Source: Paracoccus sediminicola (GTDB lineage Bacteria; Pseudomonadota; Alphaproteobacteria; Rhodobacterales; Rhodobacteraceae). From it: a stretch of 64,000 nucleotides of DNA. The stretch is from contig NZ_CP115768.1 in the NCBI RefSeq assembly GCF_027912835.1, forward strand, positions 1,736,001-1,800,000, given 5' to 3'. Positions 29,142 through 38,088 of the stretch are shown piece by piece (position 1 is the stretch's first letter; every line of letters starts with the position of its first letter). Below the pieces are notes generated by a model. That model saw only the letters and a program-made list of their open reading frames with translations. It searched no databases and was not told the DNA's origin. Made by a program: the position numbers and the translations under genes.

Positions 29142-29170
29142 TTGCGGGCCAGCTGTCCCGCCCCTATATT
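29142..29170 (+). promoter_or_regulatory. ssrA promoter
   Basis: TTGCGG (29142-29147), 17-base spacer, TATATT (29165-29170). Predicts transcription from about 29177, just upstream of the acceptor piece. Confidence 0.7.
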
Positions 29171-29176
29171 TCCCCT

Positions 29177-29500
29177 GTTCGGGTTCGCCCGGACTATGGA
29201 CATAAACGCGCTCGTAATAAGCGGATCGGACCCGGGGGCGGTACCCGGCGGCTCCACCATCATTCGCCTTCGTTGGGGGGATCTGGGGCCGAAACAGGAT
29301 CGACGAACGTCTAAAGGGGTTTGCTTTGTCCCGGTGAGCTACCACCGATATCGGTGCAAATTGTACAGTTGCCAACGACAACCGTGCTCCGGTGGCTCTG
29401 GCTGCGTAAGCAGCTCGGGTAACCGAAACCTAACTCCTTGCGCCTAGCAGCGTAAGGCGGGGCCCGCAGGAGCCTTGCAACAGAATCCTGCACCTTTTCC
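29177..29500 (+). ncRNA. ssrA: Circularly permuted two-piece tmRNA
   Basis: Rescues stalled ribosomes. The acceptor piece comes first and ends in CCA at 29257-29259. After a 25-base spacer that is cut out, the coding piece begins GGGGCCG at 29285-29291. The acceptor stem forms between that heptamer and CGGCTCC just before ACCA, with one G-U pair, which proves the permuted order. A T-arm stem CCGGG/CCCGG precedes it. The tag frame GCC...TAA at 29371-29409 encodes ANDNRAPVALAA. Ends are approximate: the 5' end from the promoter, the 3' end from the hairpin at 29466-29491. sspB follows on the same strand. Confidence 0.95.
29466..29499 (+). terminator. Possible ssrA terminator
   Basis: GCAGGA (29466-29471) pairs with TCCTGC (29486-29491), followed by ACCTTTTCC. 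The short stem and long loop make it uncertain; part may belong to the mature RNA. Confidence 0.4.
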
Positions 29501-29736
29501 CCCTTCTGCGCCGTTTTCCGGTCATGGCGAAGCCCATCGTGCCGGCGACTGGCGGCTTTTCCTGGCAGAATTTCCGCCCTGATCTGGACGCAACGCGCGC
29601 CCCGCGCCAGCTCCAAATTGACAACGCGACCGCCGGCGCCTGTCGCCACAGGCACGGTGATCCGTCTCAACGCCCCCTTTTCATTATGCGCCATTCCCCT
29701 ATGCTGACCCTCAATGAAGACGAGGGAAACGCAAGC

Positions 29737-30201
29737 ATGACTCGCGCAATCGACTATGGCGGAATGATGCACCGCGCCATGCAGGGCCTGATCGCAGAGG
29801 TGCTGCAAAACGTGGCCGCAGACGGCCTGCCCGGCGAGCATCATTTTTTCATCACGTTCGACACCCGCGAAGAAGGCGTCGAGATCGCCGACTGGCTGCG
29901 CGAACGTTACCCCTCGGACATGACAATCGTGATCCAGCATTGGTATGACGATCTGGTCGTGAAACAGGACGGGTTCGAGATCACGCTGAATTTCGGCAAC
30001 TCGCCCGAGCGGCTGATCGTGCCCTTCGATTCGGTGCGCACCTTCGTCGATCCCTCGGTCGAGTTCGGGCTGCGTTTCGAGACGCAGGACCATGACGACG
30101 ACGAGGACGAGCCGGAACTGGCCGAGCTTGCCGACACGCCCGAGCCAGAGGAACCCAAAGGCTCCGGCGAGGTGGTCAGCCTCGACAAGTGGCGGAAATA
30201 A
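29737..30201 (+). CDS. sspB: SspB-alpha, ClpXP adaptor for ssrA-tagged proteins
   Basis: Delivers tmRNA-tagged substrates to ClpXP. 154 residues. The tag-binding domain (about 1-110) has the family strands HHFFITFDT and the conserved VPFDSVRTFVDPSVEFGL. A flexible, very acidic linker follows (about 118-145), then the ClpX-docking tail VVSLDKWRK at the C-terminus. The alpha type differs from E. coli SspB. Located about 240 bases downstream of ssrA on the same strand, next to the gene for the tag it recognises. ATG at 29737 with GAGGGA upstream. Confidence 0.93.
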   Translation: MTRAIDYGGMMHRAMQGLIAEVLQNVAADGLPGEHHFFITFDTREEGVEIADWLRERYPSDMTIVIQHWYDDLVVKQDGFEITLNFGNSPERLIVPFDSVRTFVDPSVEFGLRFETQDHDDDEDEPELAELADTPEPEEPKGSGEVVSLDKWRK

Positions 30202-30282
30202 CCCGGCATACCGCCGCATACGAATTGCGCATCAGCCCCCTGCCCGCTACAACCCCCACAAATTCGTGAGGGAGCGATAGCC

Positions 30283-31677
30283 ATGACCAAGACCCGCACC
30301 GAAACCGACAGCTTCGGCCCGCTCGAAGTGCCTGCCGACAAATACTGGGGCGCGCAGACACAGCGTTCGATCCAGAACTTCCCCATCGGGTGGGAGCGTC
30401 AGCCGGTCCCGATCATCCGCGCGCTCGGCGCGATCAAGCGGGCTGCGGCCGAGGTCAATATGGCAAGCGGCAAGCTGGATGAAGAACGGGGCCGCGCCAT
30501 GGTGCAGGCCGCAACCGAAGTCTTCGAGGGCAAGTTCGACGATAACTTCCCTCTGGTAGTCTGGCAGACCGGCTCGGGCACGCAGTCGAACATGAACGCC
30601 AATGAGGTCGTCTCGAACCGCGCGATCGAGATCCTTGGCGGCGAGATGGGGTCCAAGGATCCGGTTCACCCCAACGATCATTGCAATATGGGCCAGTCCT
30701 CGAACGATACCTTCCCGACCGCGATGCATGTCGCCATCGGGATGCAGGCGCGCGATGTGCTGCTGCCGGGGCTGGAAAAGCTGGCTGCCGCGCTCGAAGC
30801 GAAATCCGAAGAGTTCAGGGACATCATCAAGATCGGCCGCACCCATACGCAGGACGCGACGCCGCTGACGCTCGGCCAGGAATTCGGCGGCTATGCGCAT
30901 CAGGTCCGGATGGGGATCGAGCGAGTCAAGATGTGCCTGCCCCAGATCTATGAGCTGGCGCAGGGCGGCACCGCCGTCGGCACCGGGCTGAACACTTCGA
31001 AAGGCTGGGACACCGAGATTGCCGCCAAGATCGCCGAGATCACCGATCTGCCCTTCGTCACCGCGCCGAACAAGTTCGAGGCTCTGGCCGCGCATGATGC
31101 GATGGTGTTCTTCTCGGGCGCGCTGAAGACCGTCGCGGCCAGCCTGTTCAAGATCGCAAACGATCTGCGTCTGCTGGGTTCCGGCCCCCGCTCGGGTCTG
31201 GGCGAGCTGATCCTGCCCGAGAATGAGCCGGGCTCGTCCATCATGCCGGGCAAGGTGAATCCGACCCAGGCCGAGGCGCTGACCATGGTCTGTGCGCATG
31301 TCATGGGCAATGACGCGGCGGTCGGCATCGCCGGCTCGCAGGGGCATTTCGAATTGAATGTCTATAACCCGATGATGTCCTATAACGTGCTGCAATCCAT
31401 GCAGCTTCTGGGCGACGCGGCGTCGAGCTTTAGCGACAACATGGTCGCGGGGACACAGGCCAATGTCGAGCGGATCGAGAAGCTGATGCAGGAATCGCTG
31501 ATGCTGGTGACGGCTTTGGCGCCGACCATCGGCTATGACAACGCCACCAAGGTCGCCAAGACGGCGCATAAGAACGGCACGACCTTGCGCGAAGAGGCGG
31601 TGGGGCTCGGCTTCGTAACCGAGGAGGAGTTCGACAAGATCGTGCGTCCCGAAAAGATGATCGGCCCCTCGGACTGA
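30283..31677 (+). CDS. fumC: Fumarate hydratase, class II
   Basis: Interconverts fumarate and malate in the TCA cycle. 464 residues, the homotetrameric iron-free class. Signature [13 protein letters not shown] near residue 317; conserved [28 protein letters not shown] sequence [13 protein letters not shown]. Ribosome site GAGGGAGCGATAGCC before ATG 30283. Followed by a strong terminator. Confidence 0.96.
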   Translation: MTKTRTETDSFGPLEVPADKYWGAQTQRSIQNFPIGWERQPVPIIRALGAIKRAAAEVNMASGKLDEERGRAMVQAATEVFEGKFDDNFPLVVWQTGSGTQSNMNANEVVSNRAIEILGGEMGSKDPVHPNDHCNMGQSSNDTFPTAMHVAIGMQARDVLLPGLEKLAAALEAKSEEFRDIIKIGRTHTQDATPLTLGQEFGGYAHQVRMGIERVKMCLPQIYELAQGGTAVGTGLNTSKGWDTEIAAKIAEITDLPFVTAPNKFEALAAHDAMVFFSGALKTVAASLFKIANDLRLLGSGPRSGLGELILPENEPGSSIMPGKVNPTQAEALTMVCAHVMGNDAAVGIAGSQGHFELNVYNPMMSYNVLQSMQLLGDAASSFSDNMVAGTQANVERIEKLMQESLMLVTALAPTIGYDNATKVAKTAHKNGTTLREEAVGLGFVTEEEFDKIVRPEKMIGPSD

Positions 31678-31700
31678 TCAAGCTGCCACCGAAACCAAAA

Positions 31701-31728
31701 AAGGCACGCCCATCCGGCGTGCCTTTTT
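31701..31728 (+). terminator. fumC terminator
   Basis: AAGGCACGCC (31701-31710), loop CATCC, GGCGTGCCTT (31716-31725), then T-run. Confidence 0.93.
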
Positions 31729-31986
31729 CTTACACTTCAAAATCTCCACGCCTGACAGAGGGCAGAAAACGGCCACGGGTGACCGCTGCCCACGCTGCAT
31801 CTGAACAGTTTAGGGCGCCACCCCTCCGAACCCTGGTTCAGCGCGGACCCGCACCGAACTGCCCACAGATGACGCAATCGGCCGGTGCCCGGCGGCGCGA
31901 TGCGCCTTATGTGCGGGCGGGGTTCGTGTGCTTTGCCAGTCAGTTGGCCCCCGAAGTGGCGTTGCCCACATCTTCCGGCAATAAGG
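31729..31986. other. 258-base gap, nothing recognised
   Basis: Follows the fumC terminator and precedes the stop of the minus-strand small outer-membrane-type gene. The only long plus-strand frame begins in the terminator hairpin and is not credible. Confidence 0.5.
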
Positions 31987-32532
31987 TCAGAACCTGAATC
32001 CGGTCAGCAATTGGGTGCTTTCCCCAGTGGCCCGAATACCCAGCGACATCTTTCTGAAAGAAGCGTTGGCGACAAAGCCGATATTCCCCTCAAAGCTGGT
32101 CTCAGGCGCAGTATTGGCGTAGCATCGATACCCGATATATGAATCCGCGCAATCCTTAGTGTCTTCGCGGAACCCAATCAAAAGCGCTGCATCGGTGCGG
32201 ACCCGGTCTGTTTGCGCAAGATTGGCGCCGATCAACAGGTTGAAAGACGTCGCAGGCTCTACCGCCTCATCCTGTCCCCAGGTTGAGTCCAACAAAGTCC
32301 CCTCACGCCCCAGATCGGCGCCGAGGATCAGGTTCCGACCCGAAAGTTGGTGCATGATCCCGAAAGATAGCGGTGTTTTATCGCTTTCGTAATCGCCGTC
32401 CGAACGCGCATTTCCGCCCCCGATGTAAATCGTCGTGCGATCAAGCTGGGGTGCGGCCATATCCTGCGCAGTTGCGACAGACGCCTGCATTGATGCGAAA
32501 GCGGCCAGCAACAAGCCAGTGAATTTGATCAT
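31987..32532 (-). CDS. Small outer-membrane-type protein of unknown function
   Basis: 181 residues. Signal peptide with cleavage after about Ala22 (SVATAQD), then alternating hydrophobic/polar strands with many Gly, ending in aromatic FRF, which suggests an eight-strand beta-barrel. Two Cys close together (DCADSYIGYRCY, about residues 133-142) could form a surface-loop disulfide. No family recognised. ATG at 32530-32532 follows GAGAGGAA. The base composition of the gene and its upstream region is visibly richer in A/T than its neighbours, hinting at acquisition. Confidence 0.75.
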   Translation of the reverse strand: MIKFTGLLLAAFASMQASVATAQDMAAPQLDRTTIYIGGGNARSDGDYESDKTPLSFGIMHQLSGRNLILGADLGREGTLLDSTWGQDEAVEPATSFNLLIGANLAQTDRVRTDAALLIGFREDTKDCADSYIGYRCYANTAPETSFEGNIGFVANASFRKMSLGIRATGESTQLLTGFRF

Positions 32533-32796
32533 GTATAAATTCCTCTCGGGATCTGATATCTGGTTTGCCGAAGTCGGGTCCGGACGACCAAGCCTGTGTC
32601 GCATTTTCAGGGATGCGAGGCTCGGTCGTGGCCGCAATCTGAACGAGAAGCTTTTAGAATTAGTTAACCCGACAGCGAATGACCTTCGGCATCCCTTAGA
32701 AATTCTGTGTTCGAAAGTTCCATCACGGATCGCGTCAGAGGTATAAACCGGCTATCAGCATAGGAATAATCCCGCGACGCCTTGGCAATCGTATCA
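32533..32796. other. AT-richer intergenic stretch
   Basis: 264 bases with no gene, clearly less GC-rich than the rest of the window (for example 32645-32700). Holds the promoter of the minus-strand outer-membrane-type gene and probably that of the DUF4169/RHH pair. Confidence 0.5.
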
Positions 32797-32973
32797 ATGA
32801 CCCAGATCACCAACCTCAACCGCTTCCGCAAACAGAAATCCCGCGAGGACGCCCGCAAACAGGCCGACGCCAACGCGGCCAAGCATGGCCGCACCAAGGC
32901 GCAGAAAGCGGCGGAGAAGGCTGACAGGGATCGCGCTGCAAAGCATCTCGACGGGGCCAAGCGTGACGATTGA
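32797..32973 (+). CDS. Short basic protein, DUF4169-type
   Basis: 58 residues beginning MTQITNLNRFRKQKSREDA, with nearly every other residue Lys, Arg, Asp, Glu or Ala; expected to be one charged helix. The pattern matches the small DUF4169 proteins of Rhodobacterales. Function unknown. Its end overlaps or abuts the RHH gene, so the two are one unit. ATG 32797 chosen because the conserved pattern starts there; an upstream ATG at 32782 is in frame. Confidence 0.75.
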   Translation: MTQITNLNRFRKQKSREDARKQADANAAKHGRTKAQKAAEKADRDRAAKHLDGAKRDD

Positions 32974-33202
32974 ACTGCCGCCGATGGACGCCCCGGCGAA
33001 GCGGTCGTTGACCATCGACGGGCATCGCACCTCGGTCAGTCTGGAGGATGCGTTCTGGCGCGGGCTCGACCGGATAGCGAAAGCGGCGGGCACCACGCGG
33101 GCCGCGCTCATCGCGGAGATCGACCATGAAAGACCGCCGGAAATCGGTCTCGCCACGGCCTGCCGCTTGTTCGTACTGGCAGAATTGATGCGCAAGGGGT
33201 AA
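32963..33202 (+). CDS. Ribbon-helix-helix DNA-binding protein (RHH_4 type)
   Basis: 79 residues from GTG 32963 (11-base overlap with the DUF4169 gene), or 72 from ATG 32984. The core KRSLTIDGHRTSVSLEDAFW followed by GLDRIAKAAGTTRAALIAEI is a ribbon-helix-helix fold that binds DNA as a dimer. Likely represses its own operon, as such proteins often do; partner and targets unknown. Followed 27 bases later by purB, so read-through into purB is possible. Confidence 0.8.
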   Translation: MTIELPPMDAPAKRSLTIDGHRTSVSLEDAFWRGLDRIAKAAGTTRAALIAEIDHERPPEIGLATACRLFVLAELMRKG

Positions 33203-33229
33203 AGCACGGGCCAAAGACAGGAGACCCCG

Positions 33230-34540
33230 ATGATCCCGCGTTACGCCCGCCCCGAAATGACCGCCATCTGGTCGCCGGAAACCAAGTTCCGCATCTGGTA
33301 CGAGATCGAGGCGCATGCCTGCGACGCGCAGGCCGAACTGGGCGTGATCCCGCGCGAAAACGCCGAAGCGGTCTGGAAGGCCAAGGATGTCGAATTCGAC
33401 GTCGCCCGCATCGACGAGATCGAGTCCGTCACCAAGCATGACGTGATCGCCTTCCTGACCCACCTGGCCGAGCATATCGGATCGGAACAGGCGCGGTTCG
33501 TGCATCAGGGCATGACATCCTCCGATGTGCTGGACACCACGCTGAACGTCCAGCTTGTCCGCGCCGCCGATATTCTGCTCGCCGATATGGACAAGCTGCT
33601 GGATGCGCTGAAACGCCGCGCGATGGAACATAAGGACACGGTGCGCATCGGTCGCAGCCACGGCATCCATGCCGAACCGACGACCATGGGCCTGACCTTC
33701 GCCCGCTTCTATGCCGAGATGGACCGCAACAGGCGCCGGCTTGAGACGGCACGAGAAGAGGTGGCGACCGGGGCGATTTCCGGCGCTGTCGGCACCTTCG
33801 CCAATATCGACCCGGCGGTTGAGGAACATGTCTGCGCGAAAATGGGCCTCCGCCCCGAGCCGATCAGCACCCAGGTCATCCCCCGCGACCGTCACGCCAT
33901 GTTCTTCGCGACACTGGGCGTCATCGCCTCCAGCATCGAGAACATCGCCATCGAGATCCGCCACATGCAGCGCACCGAAGTGCTGGAGGCCGAGGAGTTC
34001 TTCTCTCCCGGCCAGAAGGGATCAAGCGCGATGCCGCATAAGCGCAACCCGGTGCTGACCGAAAACCTGACAGGCCTCGCGCGGCTGGTGCGCATGGCGG
34101 TCATCCCGGCGATGGAGAATGTGGCCCTGTGGCACGAACGCGATATCAGCCATTCGTCTGTCGAACGCGGCATCGCGCCGGATGCGACGATCACGCTGGA
34201 TTTCGCGCTGAACAGACTGGCGGGCGTGATCGACAAGCTGGTGATCTATCCCGAAAACATGCTGCGCAATATGAACAAGTTTAAGGGTCTGGTCATGTCG
34301 CAGCGTGTGTTGCTGGCACTGACCCAGGCCGGTGTCTCGCGCGAGGATGCCTATCGGCTGGTGCAGCGCAACGCCATGAAGGTCTGGGAAGACGGCAAGG
34401 ATTTCAAGGAAGAACTGCTTGCCGATCCCGAGGTCACGGCGGCGCTGTCGGCGGCCGAGATCGAAGAAAAATTCGACCTCGGCTATCACACCAAACATGT
34501 CGACACGATCTTCGGGCGCGTCTTCGGTAAGGCGGCATAA
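33230..34540 (+). CDS. purB: Adenylosuccinate lyase
   Basis: Acts twice in purine synthesis (SAICAR to AICAR, adenylosuccinate to AMP). 436 residues of the short bacterial class (Bacillus/Thermotoga type). Fumarase/aspartase-superfamily signature KGSSAMPHKRNPV near residue 265, with TSSDVLDTTLNVQL and GRSHGIHAEPTTMG. Ribosome site AGGAGACCCCG before ATG 33230. Confidence 0.96.
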   Translation: MIPRYARPEMTAIWSPETKFRIWYEIEAHACDAQAELGVIPRENAEAVWKAKDVEFDVARIDEIESVTKHDVIAFLTHLAEHIGSEQARFVHQGMTSSDVLDTTLNVQLVRAADILLADMDKLLDALKRRAMEHKDTVRIGRSHGIHAEPTTMGLTFARFYAEMDRNRRRLETAREEVATGAISGAVGTFANIDPAVEEHVCAKMGLRPEPISTQVIPRDRHAMFFATLGVIASSIENIAIEIRHMQRTEVLEAEEFFSPGQKGSSAMPHKRNPVLTENLTGLARLVRMAVIPAMENVALWHERDISHSSVERGIAPDATITLDFALNRLAGVIDKLVIYPENMLRNMNKFKGLVMSQRVLLALTQAGVSREDAYRLVQRNAMKVWEDGKDFKEELLADPEVTAALSAAEIEEKFDLGYHTKHVDTIFGRVFGKAA

Positions 34541-34597
34541 CCGGGACTTAAGCTTTCTCTGCCAGATTGAGCCCTGCGAATCAGGCGGGGAACATGA

Positions 34598-35644
34598 ATG
34601 AATTTGCAGACCGGGCTCACCCCAAGGCAGAAAGCCGCGGTGATCGTGCGGCTGATCGTGGGCGATGGCGAACAACTCTCGCTTGAAAGGCTCTCACCCG
34701 AGGCGCAGGCCGCGCTTGCCCAGGAAATGGCGCTGATGGGCATGGTTGATCGCCAGACCCGCGATCAGGTGGTGCAGGAATTCTGCGACTCGCTGGAATC
34801 GGTCGGGCTGACCTTTCCGGATGGGCTCGACGGGACGCTCGACATGCTGCACGGGACGCTGTCGCAGGACATCACCGACAGGCTGCGGCGGCGGGCGGCG
34901 ATGGCGGGCCATGCCGACCCCTGGGACCGGATCGCGGCGATGCCCACCGCGCAGCTGGCCGAGCTGGCGCTTGGCGAGGCGGTCGAGATTGCGGCGGTAC
35001 TGTTCTCCAAGCTGCCCGTGTCAAAAGCGGCGGAGGGTTTTGCGCTGATGCCAGCAGAGCGCGCGCGCCAGATCGCCTATGCCATGTCGATGACGGGCGG
35101 GATCGAGGCCCCTGCGCTGCGCCGGATCGGCGTGGCGCTGCTTCAGGCGGCCGAAGCACTTGCGCGACCTGCCCTCGACGGCGGGCCGGTTGAGAAGGTC
35201 GGGGCGATCCTGAATTTCGTCCCGGCGGGCACCCGGGACGAGGTGCTGACAGGGCTGGATGAGGAAGACGCCGACTTTGCCCGGGAGGTCCGCAAATCCA
35301 TCTTCACCTGGGCCAATATCCCCGAGCGTATCGACCCGCGCGACGTCACCCGGATCCTGCGCGAGGTCGAACCGCTTTCGCTTCAGCGTGCGATTGCCGG
35401 CGCCAAGGATGCCAACCTGCCCGCGGCCGAGTTCCTTCTTGCGAATATCTCTGCCCGGATGGCCGAATCGCTGCGTGACGAGATCGAGAATCTGGGCCGG
35501 CTGACCGAGGATGATTCCGAGGCGGCGCGGGCCGATGTGGTGGCCTCGATCCGCAGGATGGAGGAGGCAGGCGACCTGTTCCTCATCGCCGGAGAGGCGG
35601 AGGAGCATGACGGCGCGGTGTCGATGAATACCGCAGCTTCCTAA
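34598..35644 (+). CDS. fliG: FliG flagellar motor switch protein, divergent and solitary
   Basis: 348 residues. The start LTPRQKAAVIVRLIVGDGE and the C-terminal domain (ISARMAESLRDEIENLG, then ARADVVASIRRMEEAGDLFL) are characteristic of FliG, which couples stator torque to the rotor and switching. The middle domain is poorly conserved, with an Ala/Leu-rich stretch. No other flagellar gene is in the window; it sits 57 bases after purB. It may be the cell's only FliG encoded away from the flagellar cluster, or a repurposed copy. ATG 34598; an ATG four bases upstream is out of frame. Confidence 0.85.
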   Translation: MNLQTGLTPRQKAAVIVRLIVGDGEQLSLERLSPEAQAALAQEMALMGMVDRQTRDQVVQEFCDSLESVGLTFPDGLDGTLDMLHGTLSQDITDRLRRRAAMAGHADPWDRIAAMPTAQLAELALGEAVEIAAVLFSKLPVSKAAEGFALMPAERARQIAYAMSMTGGIEAPALRRIGVALLQAAEALARPALDGGPVEKVGAILNFVPAGTRDEVLTGLDEEDADFAREVRKSIFTWANIPERIDPRDVTRILREVEPLSLQRAIAGAKDANLPAAEFLLANISARMAESLRDEIENLGRLTEDDSEAARADVVASIRRMEEAGDLFLIAGEAEEHDGAVSMNTAAS

Positions 35645-35738
35645 GCAGGCTGGTGCAAGGGGACGAGGGCCACGCCATCAATACGCGGTCTCCGGGTTGG
35701 CTCGATCCAATACGGGCTCGCTTGATGTCAGTCGTGAT

Positions 35739-37226
35739 TCAGTCCCATTCGGACTGGCGGGATTTTTCCAGATTGCCGAAGCGGGTAAAGCGGCCCTCGA
35801 AGGCCAGCTCGACCGTGCCAATCGGGCCGTGACGCTGCTTGCCGATGATAACCTCGGCTTTTCCATGCACCGCGTTCATCACCTCCTGCCATTTCGCAAG
35901 CTTTTCCAGCTCGTGATCGGCGGGTTTTTCACGCTCCTTGTAATATTCCTCGCGGAACACGAACATCACGATATCCGCATCCTGCTCGATCGAGCCGGAC
36001 TCGCGCAGATCGGACAGTTGGGGGCGCTTGTCCTCGCGGCTCTCGACCTGACGCGACAGCTGCGACAGCGCGATGACGGGAATGTTCAGCTCCTTGGCGA
36101 TCGCCTTCAGCCCCTGGGTAATCTCCGAGACCTCGTTGACGCGGCTGTCCTTGGCACTCGCCGGTTTCAACAGCTGAAGATAGTCGACGATCAGCAGATC
36201 CAGCCCCTGCGTCCGCTTGAGCTTGCGCGCCCGCGCGGCGAGCTGGTTGATCGGCAGGGCCGGGGTGTCGTCGATATAAAGCGGGCAAGCCTGAAGATCA
36301 TTCGCCGCCTGCACAAAGCGGCGGAATTCCTCTTCCGTCATATCGCCAGAGCGGATCTGATGGCTCGGCACCTCCGAGGCTTCGGACAGGATCCGGGCGG
36401 CGAGCTGCTCGGCCGACATCTCAAGCGAAAAGAACCCGACCACACCACCTTCGAGCGCGCCTTTCGTGCCGTCGGCCAGCTCGCCAGAGCTATAGGCTTT
36501 GGCAACATTGAAGGCGACATTCGTCGCCAGCGACGTTTTCCCCATCGAGGGCCGCCCGGCCAAGATGATCAGGTCGGATTTGTTCAGCCCGCCCATCTTG
36601 CGGTCGAGATCGATCAGACCGGTCGGAATGCCGGAAAGCTGCCCGTCGCGCTGATAGGCCGCCGCCGCCGCATCGACCGCGCCGGTCACCGCCTTGAGGA
36701 AGGACTGAAATCCGCGCTCGGCCACGCCCTGCTCGCCGAGCTTATAAAGCGTCTGCTCCGCCGCCTTGATCTGTTCCTCGGCATCGTCCTCGACCCGGAC
36801 CGAGGCGGCGCGCGCGGAAATATCCTGCCCCAGATTGATCAGGTCGCGGCGCAGCGCGAATTCGCGGATCATCTGCGCGTAATCCCGCGCCGCATAAGCC
36901 GAGATCGCCGCCGCTGCGAGCCGTGCCAGATAGGCCGGCCCGCCGAGATCCTTCAGCCCCGCATCGCCTTCCAGAAAGGCTTTCAGCGTGACCGGGCTGG
37001 CAAGCGCGTTCTTGCGGATCCGCTCCGAAGCGATTTCATAGATGCGGCTATGGACGGGCTCATAGAAATGTTCGGGCTTCAGCAACTGGCTGATCCGGTC
37101 GAACACGTCGTTATTGGTCAGAAGCGCACCGAGAAGCTGCTGTTCAGCCTCAATCGAGAACGGGACGGACTGCTCTTCCGATTCGCCTGCGGGAGCGACC
37201 TGCTGCAACGCCCTGATCTCGTTCAT
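35739..37226 (-). CDS. dnaB: Replicative DNA helicase DnaB
   Basis: Hexameric 5'-3' helicase of the replication fork. 495 residues: N-terminal primase-interacting domain (about 15-120, SIEAEQQLLGALL), linker, RecA-type ATPase with Walker A GRPSMGKTSLA (about 222-232), Walker B LLIVDYLQLL and the DnaB-specific SQLSRQVESREDKRP. Upstream lies a perfect DnaA box (listed). Fairly isolated from pyrE (190-base gap). Confidence 0.96.
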   Translation of the reverse strand: MNEIRALQQVAPAGESEEQSVPFSIEAEQQLLGALLTNNDVFDRISQLLKPEHFYEPVHSRIYEIASERIRKNALASPVTLKAFLEGDAGLKDLGGPAYLARLAAAAISAYAARDYAQMIREFALRRDLINLGQDISARAASVRVEDDAEEQIKAAEQTLYKLGEQGVAERGFQSFLKAVTGAVDAAAAAYQRDGQLSGIPTGLIDLDRKMGGLNKSDLIILAGRPSMGKTSLATNVAFNVAKAYSSGELADGTKGALEGGVVGFFSLEMSAEQLAARILSEASEVPSHQIRSGDMTEEEFRRFVQAANDLQACPLYIDDTPALPINQLAARARKLKRTQGLDLLIVDYLQLLKPASAKDSRVNEVSEITQGLKAIAKELNIPVIALSQLSRQVESREDKRPQLSDLRESGSIEQDADIVMFVFREEYYKEREKPADHELEKLAKWQEVMNAVHGKAEVIIGKQRHGPIGTVELAFEGRFTRFGNLEKSRQSEWD

Positions 37227-37338
37227 GCCCTGTCCGTCTCGATTCTTGTATGATTTGTGAAGCTGCCTCTATGCCACAATATATGCCAAATCTGAACGGG
37301 CAGACATGAAAATCTGGTGGGCAACTCTGGGGACGGGT

Positions 37339-37347
37339 TGTGGATAA
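37339..37347 (-). promoter_or_regulatory. Consensus DnaA box upstream of dnaB
   Basis: Minus-strand TTATCCACA, identical to the strongest consensus DnaA site, 113-121 bases before the dnaB start. DnaA may regulate dnaB transcription, or the site may be chance; no cluster of boxes indicating an origin is seen nearby. Confidence 0.4.
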
Positions 37348-37416
37348 GCCAATACAATCCGCCGCCCTTCATCCAGGGGCCGATTGCAGGGCGATCCGGG
37401 AACGGTGTTCAGTTCC

Positions 37417-38088
37417 TTAGCTGTTCCGCTCCTGCCAGTCGCGCGGATCGGTAAGGAAGCTTTCGACCTCAGTCAGCGTCGCCGCGTCGAAAGCGCTCTG
37501 TGCCTTAGCCTCGGCCAGCACATCCCACCAGGTGCAGAGATGATGCAGCCTCACCCCGTGATCGGCCAGGCGCTGCGTCGTGTCGGGGAAAATCCCGTAA
37601 TAGAAGATCACCGCCGTATGCGCACAGCTCGCGCCGGTGTCGCGGATGGCGTCGACGAAGCTCAGCTTCGACCCGCCATCGGTGGTCAGATCCTCCACGA
37701 GCAACACCTTGTCCCGCTCATCCATGCGGCCCTCGATGCGGGCGTTGCGACCGTAGCCCTTGGGCTTCTTGCGCACATAGCTCATCGGCAGGCCGAGCCG
37801 TTCGGCCACCATCGCCGCGAAGGGAATCCCCGCCGTCTCGCCGCCCGCGACATTGGTGAATTCCTCGAAACCCGCATCACGCATCACCGTCGCGCCAAGA
37901 AAATCCATCAGCACCTGACGCACGCGGGGATAGGAGATGATCCGCCGGCAATCCACATAGGTCGGCCCTTTCAGCCCCGAAGCATAGGTGAAGGGCTCTG
38001 CGGCGTTGAAATCCACCGCCTTGATTTCCAGCAGGGCGCGGGCAGATAGCCGGGCGATCTCTTCGGGCGTCGGGAAAGAGAGTGTCAT
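37417..38088 (-). CDS. pyrE: Orotate phosphoribosyltransferase
   Basis: Makes OMP from orotate and PRPP. 223 residues. PRPP-binding motif [14 protein letters not shown] near residue 125; [17 protein letters not shown] flexible loop before it. ATG at 38086-38088 overlaps the pyrC stop by four bases (ATGA), so it is translated together with pyrC. The longer upstream frame lies inside pyrC. Confidence 0.95.
   Translation of the reverse strand: MTLSFPTPEEIARLSARALLEIKAVDFNAAEPFTYASGLKGPTYVDCRRIISYPRVRQVLMDFLGATVMRDAGFEEFTNVAGGETAGIPFAAMVAERLGLPMSYVRKKPKGYGRNARIEGRMDERDKVLLVEDLTTDGGSKLSFVDAIRDTGASCAHTAVIFYYGIFPDTTQRLADHGVRLHHLCTWWDVLAEAKAQSAFDAATLTEVESFLTDPRDWQERNS

Noticed and set aside
31719..31997. 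92-codon plus-strand frame after fumC
   Set aside because: Starts inside the terminator stem and has no signal, motif or ribosome site.
37227..37416. Replication origin near dnaB
   Set aside because: Only one exact DnaA box and no AT-rich unwinding region; no dnaA, hemE or parAB nearby.
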